Source: CAXXOK01 sp963675925
GTDB lineage: Bacteria > Bacillota > Clostridia > Christensenellales > Aristaeellaceae
Direction: 5' to 3'
Assembly: GCA_963675925.2 (NCBI GenBank)
Contig: CAXXIB010000004.1
Location: 1,178,001 to 1,242,000, forward strand
Length of the DNA stretch: 64,000 bases
Below, piece by piece: positions 15,996 through 23,818 of the stretch. The notes under the pieces were generated by a model that worked only from the letters and a program-made list of their open reading frames with translations, ran no database searches and was not told where the DNA came from. The number at the start of each line of letters is the position of its first letter. Within the stretch, counting starts at the first letter, position 1. The position numbers and the translations under genes were made by a program.

Positions 15996-16812
15996 GACGC
16001 AGTTTCCTCCTCCGCGCTGACTGTCCATTTGCGCAGCGTGCTCTTTTCAAGCCTGTCAAATAGCAGCTCCTCTACCAGCATGCCGATCACCGCAACCAGC
16101 AGGATGCCGGCAAACAAGCCTGCCGTGTGCATCATGGTGCGCTGTTTAAAAATATACCAGCCCAGTCCGCCGGTGGTGCCGATTGCGCCGAAAATCATCT
16201 CCGCTGAGATCAGCGCGCGCCAGGATCGTGCCCAGCCCACGCGCAAGCCGGAAAGCAAATGCGCCATGGCGGCGGGAAGCAGAATTTCGATAATGATGCG
16301 GATTTTTGGCATGGAAAAACTGCGCCCAGATCGGTGTACAGCGCGGGGGCGTGTTTCATGCCGCTTTCCAGGCTCAGAAGAAGCGACCAAAGGCATGCGT
16401 GCACGATGACCATGAGTACGGCAGGCGTACCTGTGCCAAACCAGATCACGATCAGCGGCAGCAGCGCCATGCCGGGTAGCGGATGCGCCATCGCAGTCAG
16501 CGTATCGGTCATCCGCTCGATGAACGGGCTGAGGCGCGAAGCGATGCTTAGCACCAGCGCGATGACGATGCTGATGGAAAACCCCAGCGCGATGATGGCA
16601 AGCGAGAAAATGGTTTGTAAAAACAGCGTGCCGGAGACCATGCCGTCAAAGAACGCAACGGCCACCTGTTCCACCGGGGGCAAAAGCAGGGGCGAGATAT
16701 TGGTTAAGGCGGTCACGCCCTCCCAGACTGCAAGCAGCAGTATAAAGAAGAACAGGCGGCTGCACCAGCGTTTTTCATAGAATGCTTTTTTTAGTAGCTG
16801 CATCCATCTCAT
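15992..16812 (-). pseudogene. ABC transporter permease, SsuC/TauC type, interrupted by one frameshift
   Basis: The N-terminal half reads in one frame from ATG 16812 (membrane helices, LPGMALLPLIVIWFGTG) to YTDLGA near 16325. The rest continues in another frame (FSMPKIRIIIEILLPAA, then GLRVGWARSWRALISAEMI) to the stop at 15992. Together they make a full-length binding-protein-dependent permease of about 272 residues. Adding one base at the run of five A (plus strand 16315-16319), or one base at 16320-16324, restores a single frame. The start overlaps the binding-protein stop by four bases. Either a recent mutation or a sequencing error; the clean neighbours favour an error. Confidence 0.85.
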
Positions 16813-17762
16813 GGGGCGACCTCGGCATCCGGAAAGGCGTATACGTCGGCCGGTGGCACTTCGGACAGCAGGCCCATATCCACCATGCCGGCGGCGAATT
16901 TCCCGATTCCCGTCAGCGCTTGCTGATAAATGCTGCCGTTATATTGCATCATGGTATACAGCATGTCCGCATCGACGCCGTATACAGACGCCAAGCGCTC
17001 TGCCGCGGCATACAGGTCGGCATTGATCATGTCCATGGCGGTGGTCATGCTTGCTTGCAGTGCATCATAAATCTCGCGGTTGTCATCATACAGCTTGGTG
17101 TTGGCTACGCCGCAGATAAACGTAAATGGGCCGCCCATCACATCCTGCCCTGTCAGTATTTTGTGCATGCCGTTTTGAAGCTCCAAATCGGCATAGGGCG
17201 GGGTGGTGATATGAAGTACAATTTCTCCGCCCGCAAGCATAGCGCTCATCGCATCGGGATGGCTTAAGGACACCAGCTGCCGGTCAAAGCGATCCGGGTC
17301 CTGAAATTGCTGCTCTGCGGCCATGCACAGCAGCACATGCTGCGTGCAGCCGGGGCTGATGACGGCGATCCGATCGTCCGGGCCGATGTCTGCAAGCGAA
17401 TGAATGTCGTCGCGGTTGGTGATGAAGGACACCTCGTTGAAAGACAGCGCGGTGAAGGTTTTCCACGCCATGCCGGTATCCACGCCGATAAGCATCGGGC
17501 CGATGCCCACAAACCCAACGTCAATCTTCCCGGCAAGCATGCCTTCCCGGATGGCCGTGGGGCCGCCCAGCTGCACCCATTCAACGGTTACACCGGGCAG
17601 CGCGGCCTCCAAAAGGCTTTCTTCCTTCATTACCTGTACGGGCGCATACGCGATACCATATTGCTCGGCAATGGTCAGCGTTGTTTTCTTATCGCTTCCG
17701 CAGGCTGAAAACAGCAGCGTTGCAGCCAGCAACAGCGAAAAAAGGGCTAAGCGTTTATACAT
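16809..17762 (-). CDS. ABC transporter substrate-binding lipoprotein, SsuA/TauA/NMT1-like
   Basis: A 317-residue lipoprotein: the signal ends LLFSAC. The mature protein has the NMT1/SsuA-like pattern (YGIAYAPVQVMKEE, then a MLAGKIDVGFVGIGP segment typical of this fold). It would bind a small anionic or aromatic ligand outside and hand it to the permease. Family members bind sulfonates, taurine, nitrate or thiamine precursors; the ligand is not readable here. It overlaps the ATP-grasp gene by 16 bases and the permease gene by four, so all four genes are tightly coupled. Confidence 0.9.
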   Translation of the reverse strand: MYKRLALFSLLLAATLLFSACGSDKKTTLTIAEQYGIAYAPVQVMKEESLLEAALPGVTVEWVQLGGPTAIREGMLAGKIDVGFVGIGPMLIGVDTGMAWKTFTALSFNEVSFITNRDDIHSLADIGPDDRIAVISPGCTQHVLLCMAAEQQFQDPDRFDRQLVSLSHPDAMSAMLAGGEIVLHITTPPYADLELQNGMHKILTGQDVMGGPFTFICGVANTKLYDDNREIYDALQASMTTAMDMINADLYAAAERLASVYGVDADMLYTMMQYNGSIYQQALTGIGKFAAGMVDMGLLSEVPPADVYAFPDAEVAP

Positions 17763-19012
17763 TCGAAATTATCCTTCCCGTCGAAATTTCTGGGAATGAC
17801 CAGGTTGTTGCCCTGCGAATCCAGTACGCGCAGGGTTTGATAGAGCCGCGCTAAGGCGTTATGAACCTCATCGCCTTCGGCCGCCAGCACGCAGTGGCCA
17901 AAACGTGCCATAGCGTTTTGGGCCGCAGGGATTACACTACCTGCGCCGTAATTATACCCCGCCGAGAGCACACAGGGCAACTCCAGCAGGGTTTCCACAG
18001 GGGTTATAGACGCGATGTGTCCCGGACGGCAGAATAGAAGCTGGACGGACATACGCGCCTGTCCGCCGGAAGGCTGGATATTGTGCAGGGTTTCCGCCGT
18101 AACGGACTGGCCTGCGGCAAGGCGGATGACTGCTTCCAGAATATCAAACCCGGTAAGCCGGGGGATAAAAACATCTTCAAAGGCACCGCCGATTCTGGTG
18201 GAGGCTTCGTTGACGATGATGCCGCCTTGGCCAATCAGGAACTGAATATACAGCGGCCCCTGGCGCACGCCCAGCGCGCGGGCGACCATAGTGGCAATCT
18301 CGTTAATTTCCGGCGCATATGCCGCGTGGATGCTGGGATACCGGTGCGCCGTGCAGATGCCGATATGGACGGGGTCGTCCAGCAATTGCCGGTCCGTGAG
18401 CGTCAGGGGATATACGCGTCCGTCTGCCACAAAGGCCGACAGCGTCACTTCGTCGGACGGATAAAAGCTTTCGACCAATGCGCTATCCTCGCGGGAAAAG
18501 GAGAGCGTTTCGGGAAGGTGAAGCATCACATCCTCTGCGGATTGCAGCTTGAATATCCCGCGTTGCCCCTGCGAATCCAGAGGTTTGAGCACAAATGGTG
18601 GCTGCAGGCCGGACAGGCACTGGGCAGTATCGTCCGGCCCCACAAAGCGATGGGGAGCGGTGGGGACACCGTATCGCTGAAAGGCTTGTTTCATCGCGCG
18701 CTTATTGGTGGCGGTGTAAGCCGTCTCCACTGTGATGGGCGAGGGCAGGTGCAGCGCGTCTGCAACCTTGGCTGCGGTGAGAACCGGCTGATCCGATCCC
18801 ACGGTGAATATACCGGTGATCTGGTGCCTGCGGGCGGCGTCAATACAGGCGGGTACATCAAAGGTGCTGATGCGCTCATGCGCCGCGCACAGCCGGGCCG
18901 CTGGTGGATGGGCGAGGTAATCGGCGAGGATTACCGTATGGCCGAGCGCGTTGGCTTTCTCCGCCGCATTCAGCTGGCTTTGCGAACCGCCCAGCAACAT
19001 CAGTTTGCCCAC
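17747..19012 (-). CDS. ATP-grasp enzyme of unknown substrate, linked to an ABC importer
   Basis: About 421 residues. Start GTG 19012 has GGAGGG seven bases upstream; the longer frame to 19222 would cross the divergent TusA promoter. The N-terminus is a pre-ATP-grasp Rossmann-like domain (KLMLLGGSQSQLNAAEKA). The ATP-grasp core has FVLKPLDSQGQRGI and the Mg-binding INEASTRIGGAF. Such enzymes join a carboxylate to an amine or thiol via an acyl phosphate. Its overlap with the transporter genes implies it modifies the imported compound or a product of it. Function not known. Confidence 0.85.
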   Translation of the reverse strand: MGKLMLLGGSQSQLNAAEKANALGHTVILADYLAHPPAARLCAAHERISTFDVPACIDAARRHQITGIFTVGSDQPVLTAAKVADALHLPSPITVETAYTATNKRAMKQAFQRYGVPTAPHRFVGPDDTAQCLSGLQPPFVLKPLDSQGQRGIFKLQSAEDVMLHLPETLSFSREDSALVESFYPSDEVTLSAFVADGRVYPLTLTDRQLLDDPVHIGICTAHRYPSIHAAYAPEINEIATMVARALGVRQGPLYIQFLIGQGGIIVNEASTRIGGAFEDVFIPRLTGFDILEAVIRLAAGQSVTAETLHNIQPSGGQARMSVQLLFCRPGHIASITPVETLLELPCVLSAGYNYGAGSVIPAAQNAMARFGHCVLAAEGDEVHNALARLYQTLRVLDSQGNNLVIPRNFDGKDNFECINA

Positions 19013-19056
19013 ATCGTTTCCCTCCACATCCTGAAAATACCCCGTGTTCCCTTGTC

Positions 19057-19085
19057 TTGTCCGTGCCTGCCTCCTGTGATACAAT
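19057..19085 (+). promoter_or_regulatory. Promoter of the first TusA-like gene
   Basis: TTGTCC (19057-19062), 17 bases, TACAAT (19080-19085), 26 bases before the ATG at 19112. Confidence 0.6.
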
Positions 19086-19111
19086 ACTGCCATTGATACA
19101 GGAGGAAGCCT

Positions 19112-19342
19112 ATGCACCATATGGATTGTCTGGGGGACATTTGCCCCCTGCCGCTGATGAAACTGATGGACTGCCGCGACAAGCTGGACAAGGGCGAAGA
19201 CGTGCTGCTGGTCACCGACCACAGCTGCACATCCGAATCTATTCTATCATATTGCCAAAAGCAGAACATTTATACGCAAGTCACCCAGCCGATTCCCGGT
19301 ATCTGGGAGATTGTGATGAGCAAAACCGATAAATTTTCTTAG
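19112..19342 (+). CDS. TusA/SirA-family sulfur carrier
   Basis: A 76-residue protein with the family motif CLGDICPLPLMK: the CPxP cysteine carries a persulfide. AGGAGG lies six bases upstream of the ATG. TusA proteins relay sulfane sulfur between rhodaneses, transporters and biosynthetic enzymes. It is divergent from the ATP-grasp/ABC operon and ends four bases inside the convergent LysR gene. A second TusA gene lies at 21278 between two YedE genes; the two proteins are alike but not identical. A role in selenium metabolism (YedF-like) is an alternative. Confidence 0.9.
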   Translation: MHHMDCLGDICPLPLMKLMDCRDKLDKGEDVLLVTDHSCTSESILSYCQKQNIYTQVTQPIPGIWEIVMSKTDKFS

Positions 19343-20238
19343 CAGATCGTCGTGGATACGATGGTTTCAAAATACTGCTTCACAGTTCTCATCTGAAAAT
19401 TACAGTTTTCCTTGCTGGTGTTGTATATAATCGATACGTCATACCGCAGGCTGAGATCCTCGATTTCTACGATTTTCAGCTGCTTGAGGTAGATTTCTTT
19501 TTTAACCGCCATATACGGCAGAAACGCCAGCCCGTTTTTCCCTACGACCATGGACTTGACGGCCTCTGTGTAGTCCAGATTGTAGGACACGTTAAAATCG
19601 TCCATAGCGTAGCCCATGCTTTTGAGTTGCTGCTCTATCATGCGGTAGGATGAGTAGTTTTCATTCAGCATGATCAAGGGATAGCTTTTTAATTTGTCCA
19701 CCGTCAGCTGCTCAGGTACCCGATAGCCCTTGGCCGCGACCAGTACAATCTGGTCGGAAATGATGTTGCGGCAGTAGAGGTTCGGCTCGTTGGTATCGCC
19801 GACGATAAAGCCGATATCCGCCTGGTTTTCCAGCACATGGTGGATGACCTCGCTGGACGGTCTGGACGCAAGCGTGAACGTAAAGCCCGGGAAATGCTCC
19901 TTGGCTTTGACAAGCGTACAGGGAATAGCATAGTTAGCGGCAACCTGCGTGGCGATGACACGGCAGGTTTCGTTGTTGTTGCGCAGGTTGTTAAGCTCTT
20001 CCAGAAACTGATTATAGGTAAAAATCAGCTGGGTGGCGTAGCGCTGCATCAGCACACCGGCATCGGTCAGCTGTATGCCGCGGTTGCTGCGTTCAAACAG
20101 GCGGCAGCCAAGCGCTTCTTCGATTTTCTGCATTTGCAGGCTTAGCGCCGGCTGTGAGATATGCGAGATATCCGCTACCTTGGATATGCTCTTTTCCTTG
20201 GCGATTTTTAAGAAAAGCTCCAGATGCTCCAACTGCAT
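19339..20238 (-). CDS. LysR-family transcriptional regulator
   Basis: A 299-residue regulator: N-terminal winged HTH (MQLEHLELFLKIAKEKSISK, then SQPALSLQMQKIEEALGCRLFERS) and a periplasmic-binding-like effector domain. Start 20238 has GGAAGGAG eight bases upstream; the frame to 20319 is an extension without one. It is divergent from the YedE-TusA-YedE-reductase genes, the standard arrangement for a LysR regulator controlling its neighbour. Sulfur genes on both sides suggest a sulfur-status effector, in the manner of CysB or CysL, but this is inference. Confidence 0.92.
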   Translation of the reverse strand: MQLEHLELFLKIAKEKSISKVADISHISQPALSLQMQKIEEALGCRLFERSNRGIQLTDAGVLMQRYATQLIFTYNQFLEELNNLRNNNETCRVIATQVAANYAIPCTLVKAKEHFPGFTFTLASRPSSEVIHHVLENQADIGFIVGDTNEPNLYCRNIISDQIVLVAAKGYRVPEQLTVDKLKSYPLIMLNENYSSYRMIEQQLKSMGYAMDDFNVSYNLDYTEAVKSMVVGKNGLAFLPYMAVKKEIYLKQLKIVEIEDLSLRYDVSIIYNTSKENCNFQMRTVKQYFETIVSTTIC

Positions 20239-20522
20239 ATCGGCGGCTCCTTCCGGTGGGCGAACGCGATTCGGCGAATGTATCAACTTCATTATAACAC
20301 CTCGTATGCCAGGTATCAATATTTCTTATGGCAAAGCCCTGTTTACCCGCGCTGGGGTTTACACGGCAAAGTGCACCCAGTAGCGCGATGCGAGATTGTT
20401 ATAATATTGTCAAATACAACACAAGGAACTTCAATGCTCCGGCGGAAAGCTACCATGCTATAATATCAACCAGTGACGCCGGTGATTTTACACGCTGCCG
20501 GCCATGATGAGGAGGTGCCGGG
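20239..20522. promoter_or_regulatory. Control region between LysR and the YedE operon
   Basis: TATAAT at 20459-20464 points right, but the base run 17-18 upstream (GCTCCG) is a poor -35, as expected for an activator-dependent promoter. An AT-rich stretch at 20398-20420 is a possible LysR contact. No gene is visible. Confidence 0.45.
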
Positions 20523-21224
20523 ATGGCGGAAACCGCGAACACGCCGGTGCGGAAATCCATACCCCGAACAACGAAGAGAAGGAAGAAGAAAAATCAGCTG
20601 CCAATCGCCCTGATTGTGCTGTTGGTGATGATTGTTGGCGGGGTGCTACTGTCTATTTTTGCTTCGCCCAGCATGGGCATGTTCTTACTGTTCGGCGGAA
20701 TGTTCGGCTTTATTCTACAGAAGTCCCGGTTCTGCTTTACTGCCAGCCTGCGTGATCCCTGCATCACGGGCAGCACGTCAATTACCAAGGCGGTGCTGAT
20801 CGCCTTTGCGCTGACATCCATTGGCTTTACTGCCATCAAGTACAGCGCGTTTGCATCCGGACAGCCGATTCCCGGCATGAGCTATGTGCAGCCCATCAGC
20901 CTTGCAACGGCGATTGGCGGCATCATGTTCGGTGTGGGCATGGTCATCGCGGGCGGCTGTGCTTCGGGCACGCTGATGCGCGTTGGCGAAGGCTTCCATA
21001 TGCAGGTGCTGGCGCTTGTGTTCTTTGTCATCGGGTCGCTGTGGGGCGCCAAGGACATGGGTTGGTGGAACCTGAACGTGATCGCCGATTCCCCCAAGGT
21101 GTTCCTGCCGGACGTGTTTGGCTGGCTTGGAGCAATTGTCATCCAGCTTCTGATCATCGGTTGCCTGTATATAGCGGCTGACCTGTGGGAACGCAAGAAG
21201 ATGGGTGTAGCAAACGAGGATTAG
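20523..21224 (+). CDS. YeeE/YedE-family membrane protein (sulfur-compound transporter half)
   Basis: A 233-residue protein with a basic N-terminus (PRTTKRRKKK) and about six membrane helices. It has the YeeE/YedE motifs GFILQKSRFCFTA and AGGCASGTLMRVGEG, each with a conserved cysteine. In TsuA-type thiosulfate transporters such cysteines line the path, and two homologous halves form one protein. Here the halves may be this gene and the one at 21569. RBS GAGGAGG. First gene of an operon with TusA, the second YedE protein and a reductase. Confidence 0.88.
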   Translation: MAETANTPVRKSIPRTTKRRKKKNQLPIALIVLLVMIVGGVLLSIFASPSMGMFLLFGGMFGFILQKSRFCFTASLRDPCITGSTSITKAVLIAFALTSIGFTAIKYSAFASGQPIPGMSYVQPISLATAIGGIMFGVGMVIAGGCASGTLMRVGEGFHMQVLALVFFVIGSLWGAKDMGWWNLNVIADSPKVFLPDVFGWLGAIVIQLLIIGCLYIAADLWERKKMGVANED

Positions 21225-21277
21225 TATTATCCAAAACGGCATAGTACTTCCAAAATAAATTCTAGGAGGATCCCCCA

Positions 21278-21502
21278 ATGGCAGAATATGAATTGGATTG
21301 TTTGGGCGAAGCTTGCCCCTTACCCCTGATGAAGGCTGAGAAGAAAATGAAAGACATGGCAGCCGGCGATGTGTTGATCGTGCATATTGACCACAGCTGT
21401 GCCATGAAGAACGTACCCGAATGGGCGCGCTCGCAGGGCCACAACGTGGAAGTGGACGAAGTGGACGACGGCGAATGGGACGTTGTCATCGAAAAGGCGT
21501 AA
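21278..21502 (+). CDS. TusA-family sulfur carrier between the two YedE genes
   Basis: A 74-residue TusA protein with CLGEACPLPLMKAEKK (CPxP) and a second cysteine in HIDHSCAMKN. RBS GGAGGA. TusA is regularly linked to YeeE/YedE and is thought to accept the imported sulfur in the cytosol. The position between two YedE genes supports that role here. Confidence 0.93.
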   Translation: MAEYELDCLGEACPLPLMKAEKKMKDMAAGDVLIVHIDHSCAMKNVPEWARSQGHNVEVDEVDDGEWDVVIEKA

Positions 21503-21568
21503 ATCACCGCGCTTACCGAGGGGTCCCCTTACGGGGGATCCTGCCGGAAAAAGAAAGGTAGTGGCACA

Positions 21569-22117
21569 TTGAAGAAAGTATGGGAGAACATCAGTAAAAA
21601 CAGATATTATAAAATGGTTTTCAAAAATCCATTTACTTACATTACCGGTGCGGTGCTTCTCTCCATCACGCAGATCGCCTTATTCGCGTATTCGGGAAAT
21701 CCCTGGGGTGTGTCGGGAACCCTGGCAAACTGGGGAGCCTGGATCTATCAGCTGTTTGGCGGAAACGTAGAGAAATGGTACTATTTTTCCTCTTCCGGGG
21801 CGCAGAATACGCTCAATGCGGGGATCTTGAACCACAGCGGCACCATGCTCAACGTTGGTATCATCGGCGGCGCACTGCTGGCAACGCTGCTTGCTTCGCA
21901 GTTTAAGTGGAAGAAGATCAAATCCGTCAAGCAGGTCATCGCGGCCGTCCTGGGCGGTTTGCTGATGGGCTATGGTGCGCGCCTTGCCGCAGGGTGTAAC
22001 ATTGGCGCACTGTTTTCCGGTGTCGCGTCCCTGTCTCTGTCGGGCTGGGTATTCGCCGTCTTTTTGCTGGTCGGCGCGTGGATCGGAAGCAAAATGCTGG
22101 CAAAATTCTTTATGTAG
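21569..22117 (+). CDS. YeeE/YedE-family membrane protein, second half
   Basis: A 182-residue protein with about five membrane helices. The motif GARLAAGCNIGALFSGVASLSLSGW is split here as GARLAAGCNIG and FSGVASLSLSGWVF; it is the C-terminal YeeE/YedE signature with its cysteine. The start is TTG 21569, preceded by AAAGGTAGTGG; no in-frame ATG gives a fuller protein. It likely pairs with the product of 20523 to make one sulfur-compound channel. Confidence 0.85.
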   Translation: MKKVWENISKNRYYKMVFKNPFTYITGAVLLSITQIALFAYSGNPWGVSGTLANWGAWIYQLFGGNVEKWYYFSSSGAQNTLNAGILNHSGTMLNVGIIGGALLATLLASQFKWKKIKSVKQVIAAVLGGLLMGYGARLAAGCNIGALFSGVASLSLSGWVFAVFLLVGAWIGSKMLAKFFM

Positions 22118-22272
22118 ACATCGTATCGTTTGAAATGGCTATATCACCCGGATCAGGAAAACCGTGATGCGGATGCAAACGCTCACGGTTTCTCTATGAA
22201 ATCAGGCTGATTATAACAAGGCCAAGCGAAACGAAAATGATGCACGGACTCTGATGAAAAGGAACGGAGACT

Positions 22273-23496
22273 ATGGAAAAGAAGATTGAGAATTACGATG
22301 TCGTCATTATCGGCGGCGGTGCAGCCGGGATGACTGCGGGTATTTATTGCGGGCGCGCAAGGCTGAAAACCCTGATTATCGAAAAAGCGCTGGTCGGCGG
22401 ACTGGCGACCTATACAAACGAAATTGAAAACTATCCGGGATTCCCGGAGGGCAGCACCGGCCTGGGCCTGATGGAGCTGTTCCATAAACAGGCAAAGAGA
22501 TTCGGCGTGAAGTTCAAGCTGACCGACGTACGCAATGTGAAGCTGGAAGGCGATGACAAGGTTGTGGAAACCTTCCGCAACGAGTATCACTGCAAAGTTG
22601 TGATTATCGCATCCGGCGGCAAACCCCGCCTGACCGGCGCTAAGGGTGAGGACAAATACCTTTACGACAAAGGCATTTCCTTCTGCGCAACCTGCGACGC
22701 GGCGGCCAATACCGATAAAACGGTTATGGTCATCGGCAGCGGCGATGCGGCCATCGAAGAGGGCATGTTCCTGACCAAGTTTGCAAAGAAAGTCATAGTG
22801 TCGGTTCTGCATGACGAAGGCATCATGGACTGCAACGAAATCGCCAAGGGCGAGTGCATGCGCAACGAGAAAATGGAGTTCATGTGGAACACCACCGTGG
22901 ACGAGTTCAAAGGCGATGAGCACCTGACGCACGTTGCCCTGAAAAACACTAAGACCGGCGATGTGACGGATGTTGCGGTGGACACTTGCTTTATCTTCAT
23001 CGGCTATGTGCCCAATACCGAGATTTTCAAGGGCATGATCGATATGACCCGCGGCGGCTATGTCATGACAAACGAGCGCATGGAAACGCGGATTCCCGGC
23101 GTGTTCTGCGCAGGCGATGTGCGTGATAAGTTCCTTAAGCAGGTTGCCACAGCAGTTGGCGACGGTGCGATCGCGGGCTATGCAGCTGAGAAATACATTG
23201 CCGAAAGCGAAACGTTTGCCCACCAGATCATGGGCACCGACCGCCGGATTGTATATGTGTACAATGCGGCAAGCGCCGAAGACCGTAAGATGCTGACGGA
23301 GATGGAAGAGTACGGACAGTGCTGCTGCGACCTGATGCTCAAGAAGGTCGACGTCTACAAATCCAACGGTATTGCCCAGCGCCTGGGCGTTGATCAGGTT
23401 CCCTGTGTGGCCTACATCCGGGACAACCAGGTCATCGGCTGTGTATCCTGCGGCGACATCAACACCGAAAGCATTAACGAACTGGTGAAAAAGTAA
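22273..23496 (+). CDS. Thioredoxin-reductase-like flavoprotein with C-terminal thioredoxin-fold extension
   Basis: A 407-residue protein. Residues 1-315 are a TrxB-type FAD/NAD(P) oxidoreductase: GGGAAGMTAG for FAD, redox cysteines CATC at 138-141, GSGDAAIEEG for NAD(P), and the FAD-closing CAGDVRD. Residues from about 325 look like a thioredoxin fold (RIVYVYNAASAEDRKM, then GVDQVPCVAYI), but the CxxC site is replaced by AASA; other cysteines (QCCC, CVSC) remain. It ends the YedE-TusA-YedE operon and may reduce the persulfide or polysulfide delivered by TusA. Substrate unproven. Confidence 0.85.
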   Translation: MEKKIENYDVVIIGGGAAGMTAGIYCGRARLKTLIIEKALVGGLATYTNEIENYPGFPEGSTGLGLMELFHKQAKRFGVKFKLTDVRNVKLEGDDKVVETFRNEYHCKVVIIASGGKPRLTGAKGEDKYLYDKGISFCATCDAAANTDKTVMVIGSGDAAIEEGMFLTKFAKKVIVSVLHDEGIMDCNEIAKGECMRNEKMEFMWNTTVDEFKGDEHLTHVALKNTKTGDVTDVAVDTCFIFIGYVPNTEIFKGMIDMTRGGYVMTNERMETRIPGVFCAGDVRDKFLKQVATAVGDGAIAGYAAEKYIAESETFAHQIMGTDRRIVYVYNAASAEDRKMLTEMEEYGQCCCDLMLKKVDVYKSNGIAQRLGVDQVPCVAYIRDNQVIGCVSCGDINTESINELVKK

Positions 23497-23523
23497 TAAC
23501 CTATTCTATACCAGTAACAGGAT

Positions 23524-23558
23524 AAAGCGGGAGAGACATAACTGTCTCTCCTGCTTTT
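23524..23558 (+). terminator. Intrinsic terminator of the YedE-TusA operon
   Basis: AAAGCGGGAGAGACA (23524-23538) pairs with TGTCTCTCCTGCTTT (23543-23557), one G-U pair, and runs into TTTTG. Confidence 0.85.
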
Positions 23559-23818
23559 GTGTATCATTATAATGGATGCAATGAAGATGTTTTGCAAATG
23601 CCCGGCAAGACAGCCGATGGGGCAGGGGGATTTGGATGAATGTAAAGATTGCACACTTTTTTGAACATTTACGCCATTAAGTTGCATTGCCAATGCAGGC
23701 GGGATTGGATATAAAGAATGTAACGCATAAGTGAATATTGCATTAGAGCCGTAGCGAGTATCGAGCGAAGCCCTTTGCAAATATTCACCCATCAAATGAA
23801 AGAGTGGAGGAACCAAGA
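23559..23818. promoter_or_regulatory. Structured leader and control region of the sugar transporter operon
   Basis: The gap between genes at 23497-23818 holds a terminator and then this region. It contains the palindrome GCATTG-C-CAATGC (23684-23696) and a long inverted repeat: GTGAATATTGCA (23731-23742) with TGCAAATATTCAC (23776-23788), enclosing 33 bases. The second arm ends about 20 bases before the ribosome site. Possible operator or RNA hairpin. No known riboswitch core was recognised. Confidence 0.45.

Noticed and set aside
18083..19096. A 337-codon plus-strand frame opposite the ATP-grasp gene
   Set aside because: It lies antisense to a conserved ATP-grasp enzyme; no domain and no ribosome site.
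22183..23223. A 346-codon minus-strand frame
   Set aside because: Antisense to the thioredoxin-reductase-like gene, whose FAD, CxxC and NAD(P) motifs are all in place.
23559..23818. A known riboswitch in the sugar transporter leader
   Set aside because: Dyads are present, but no conserved core of a known riboswitch class was recognised.
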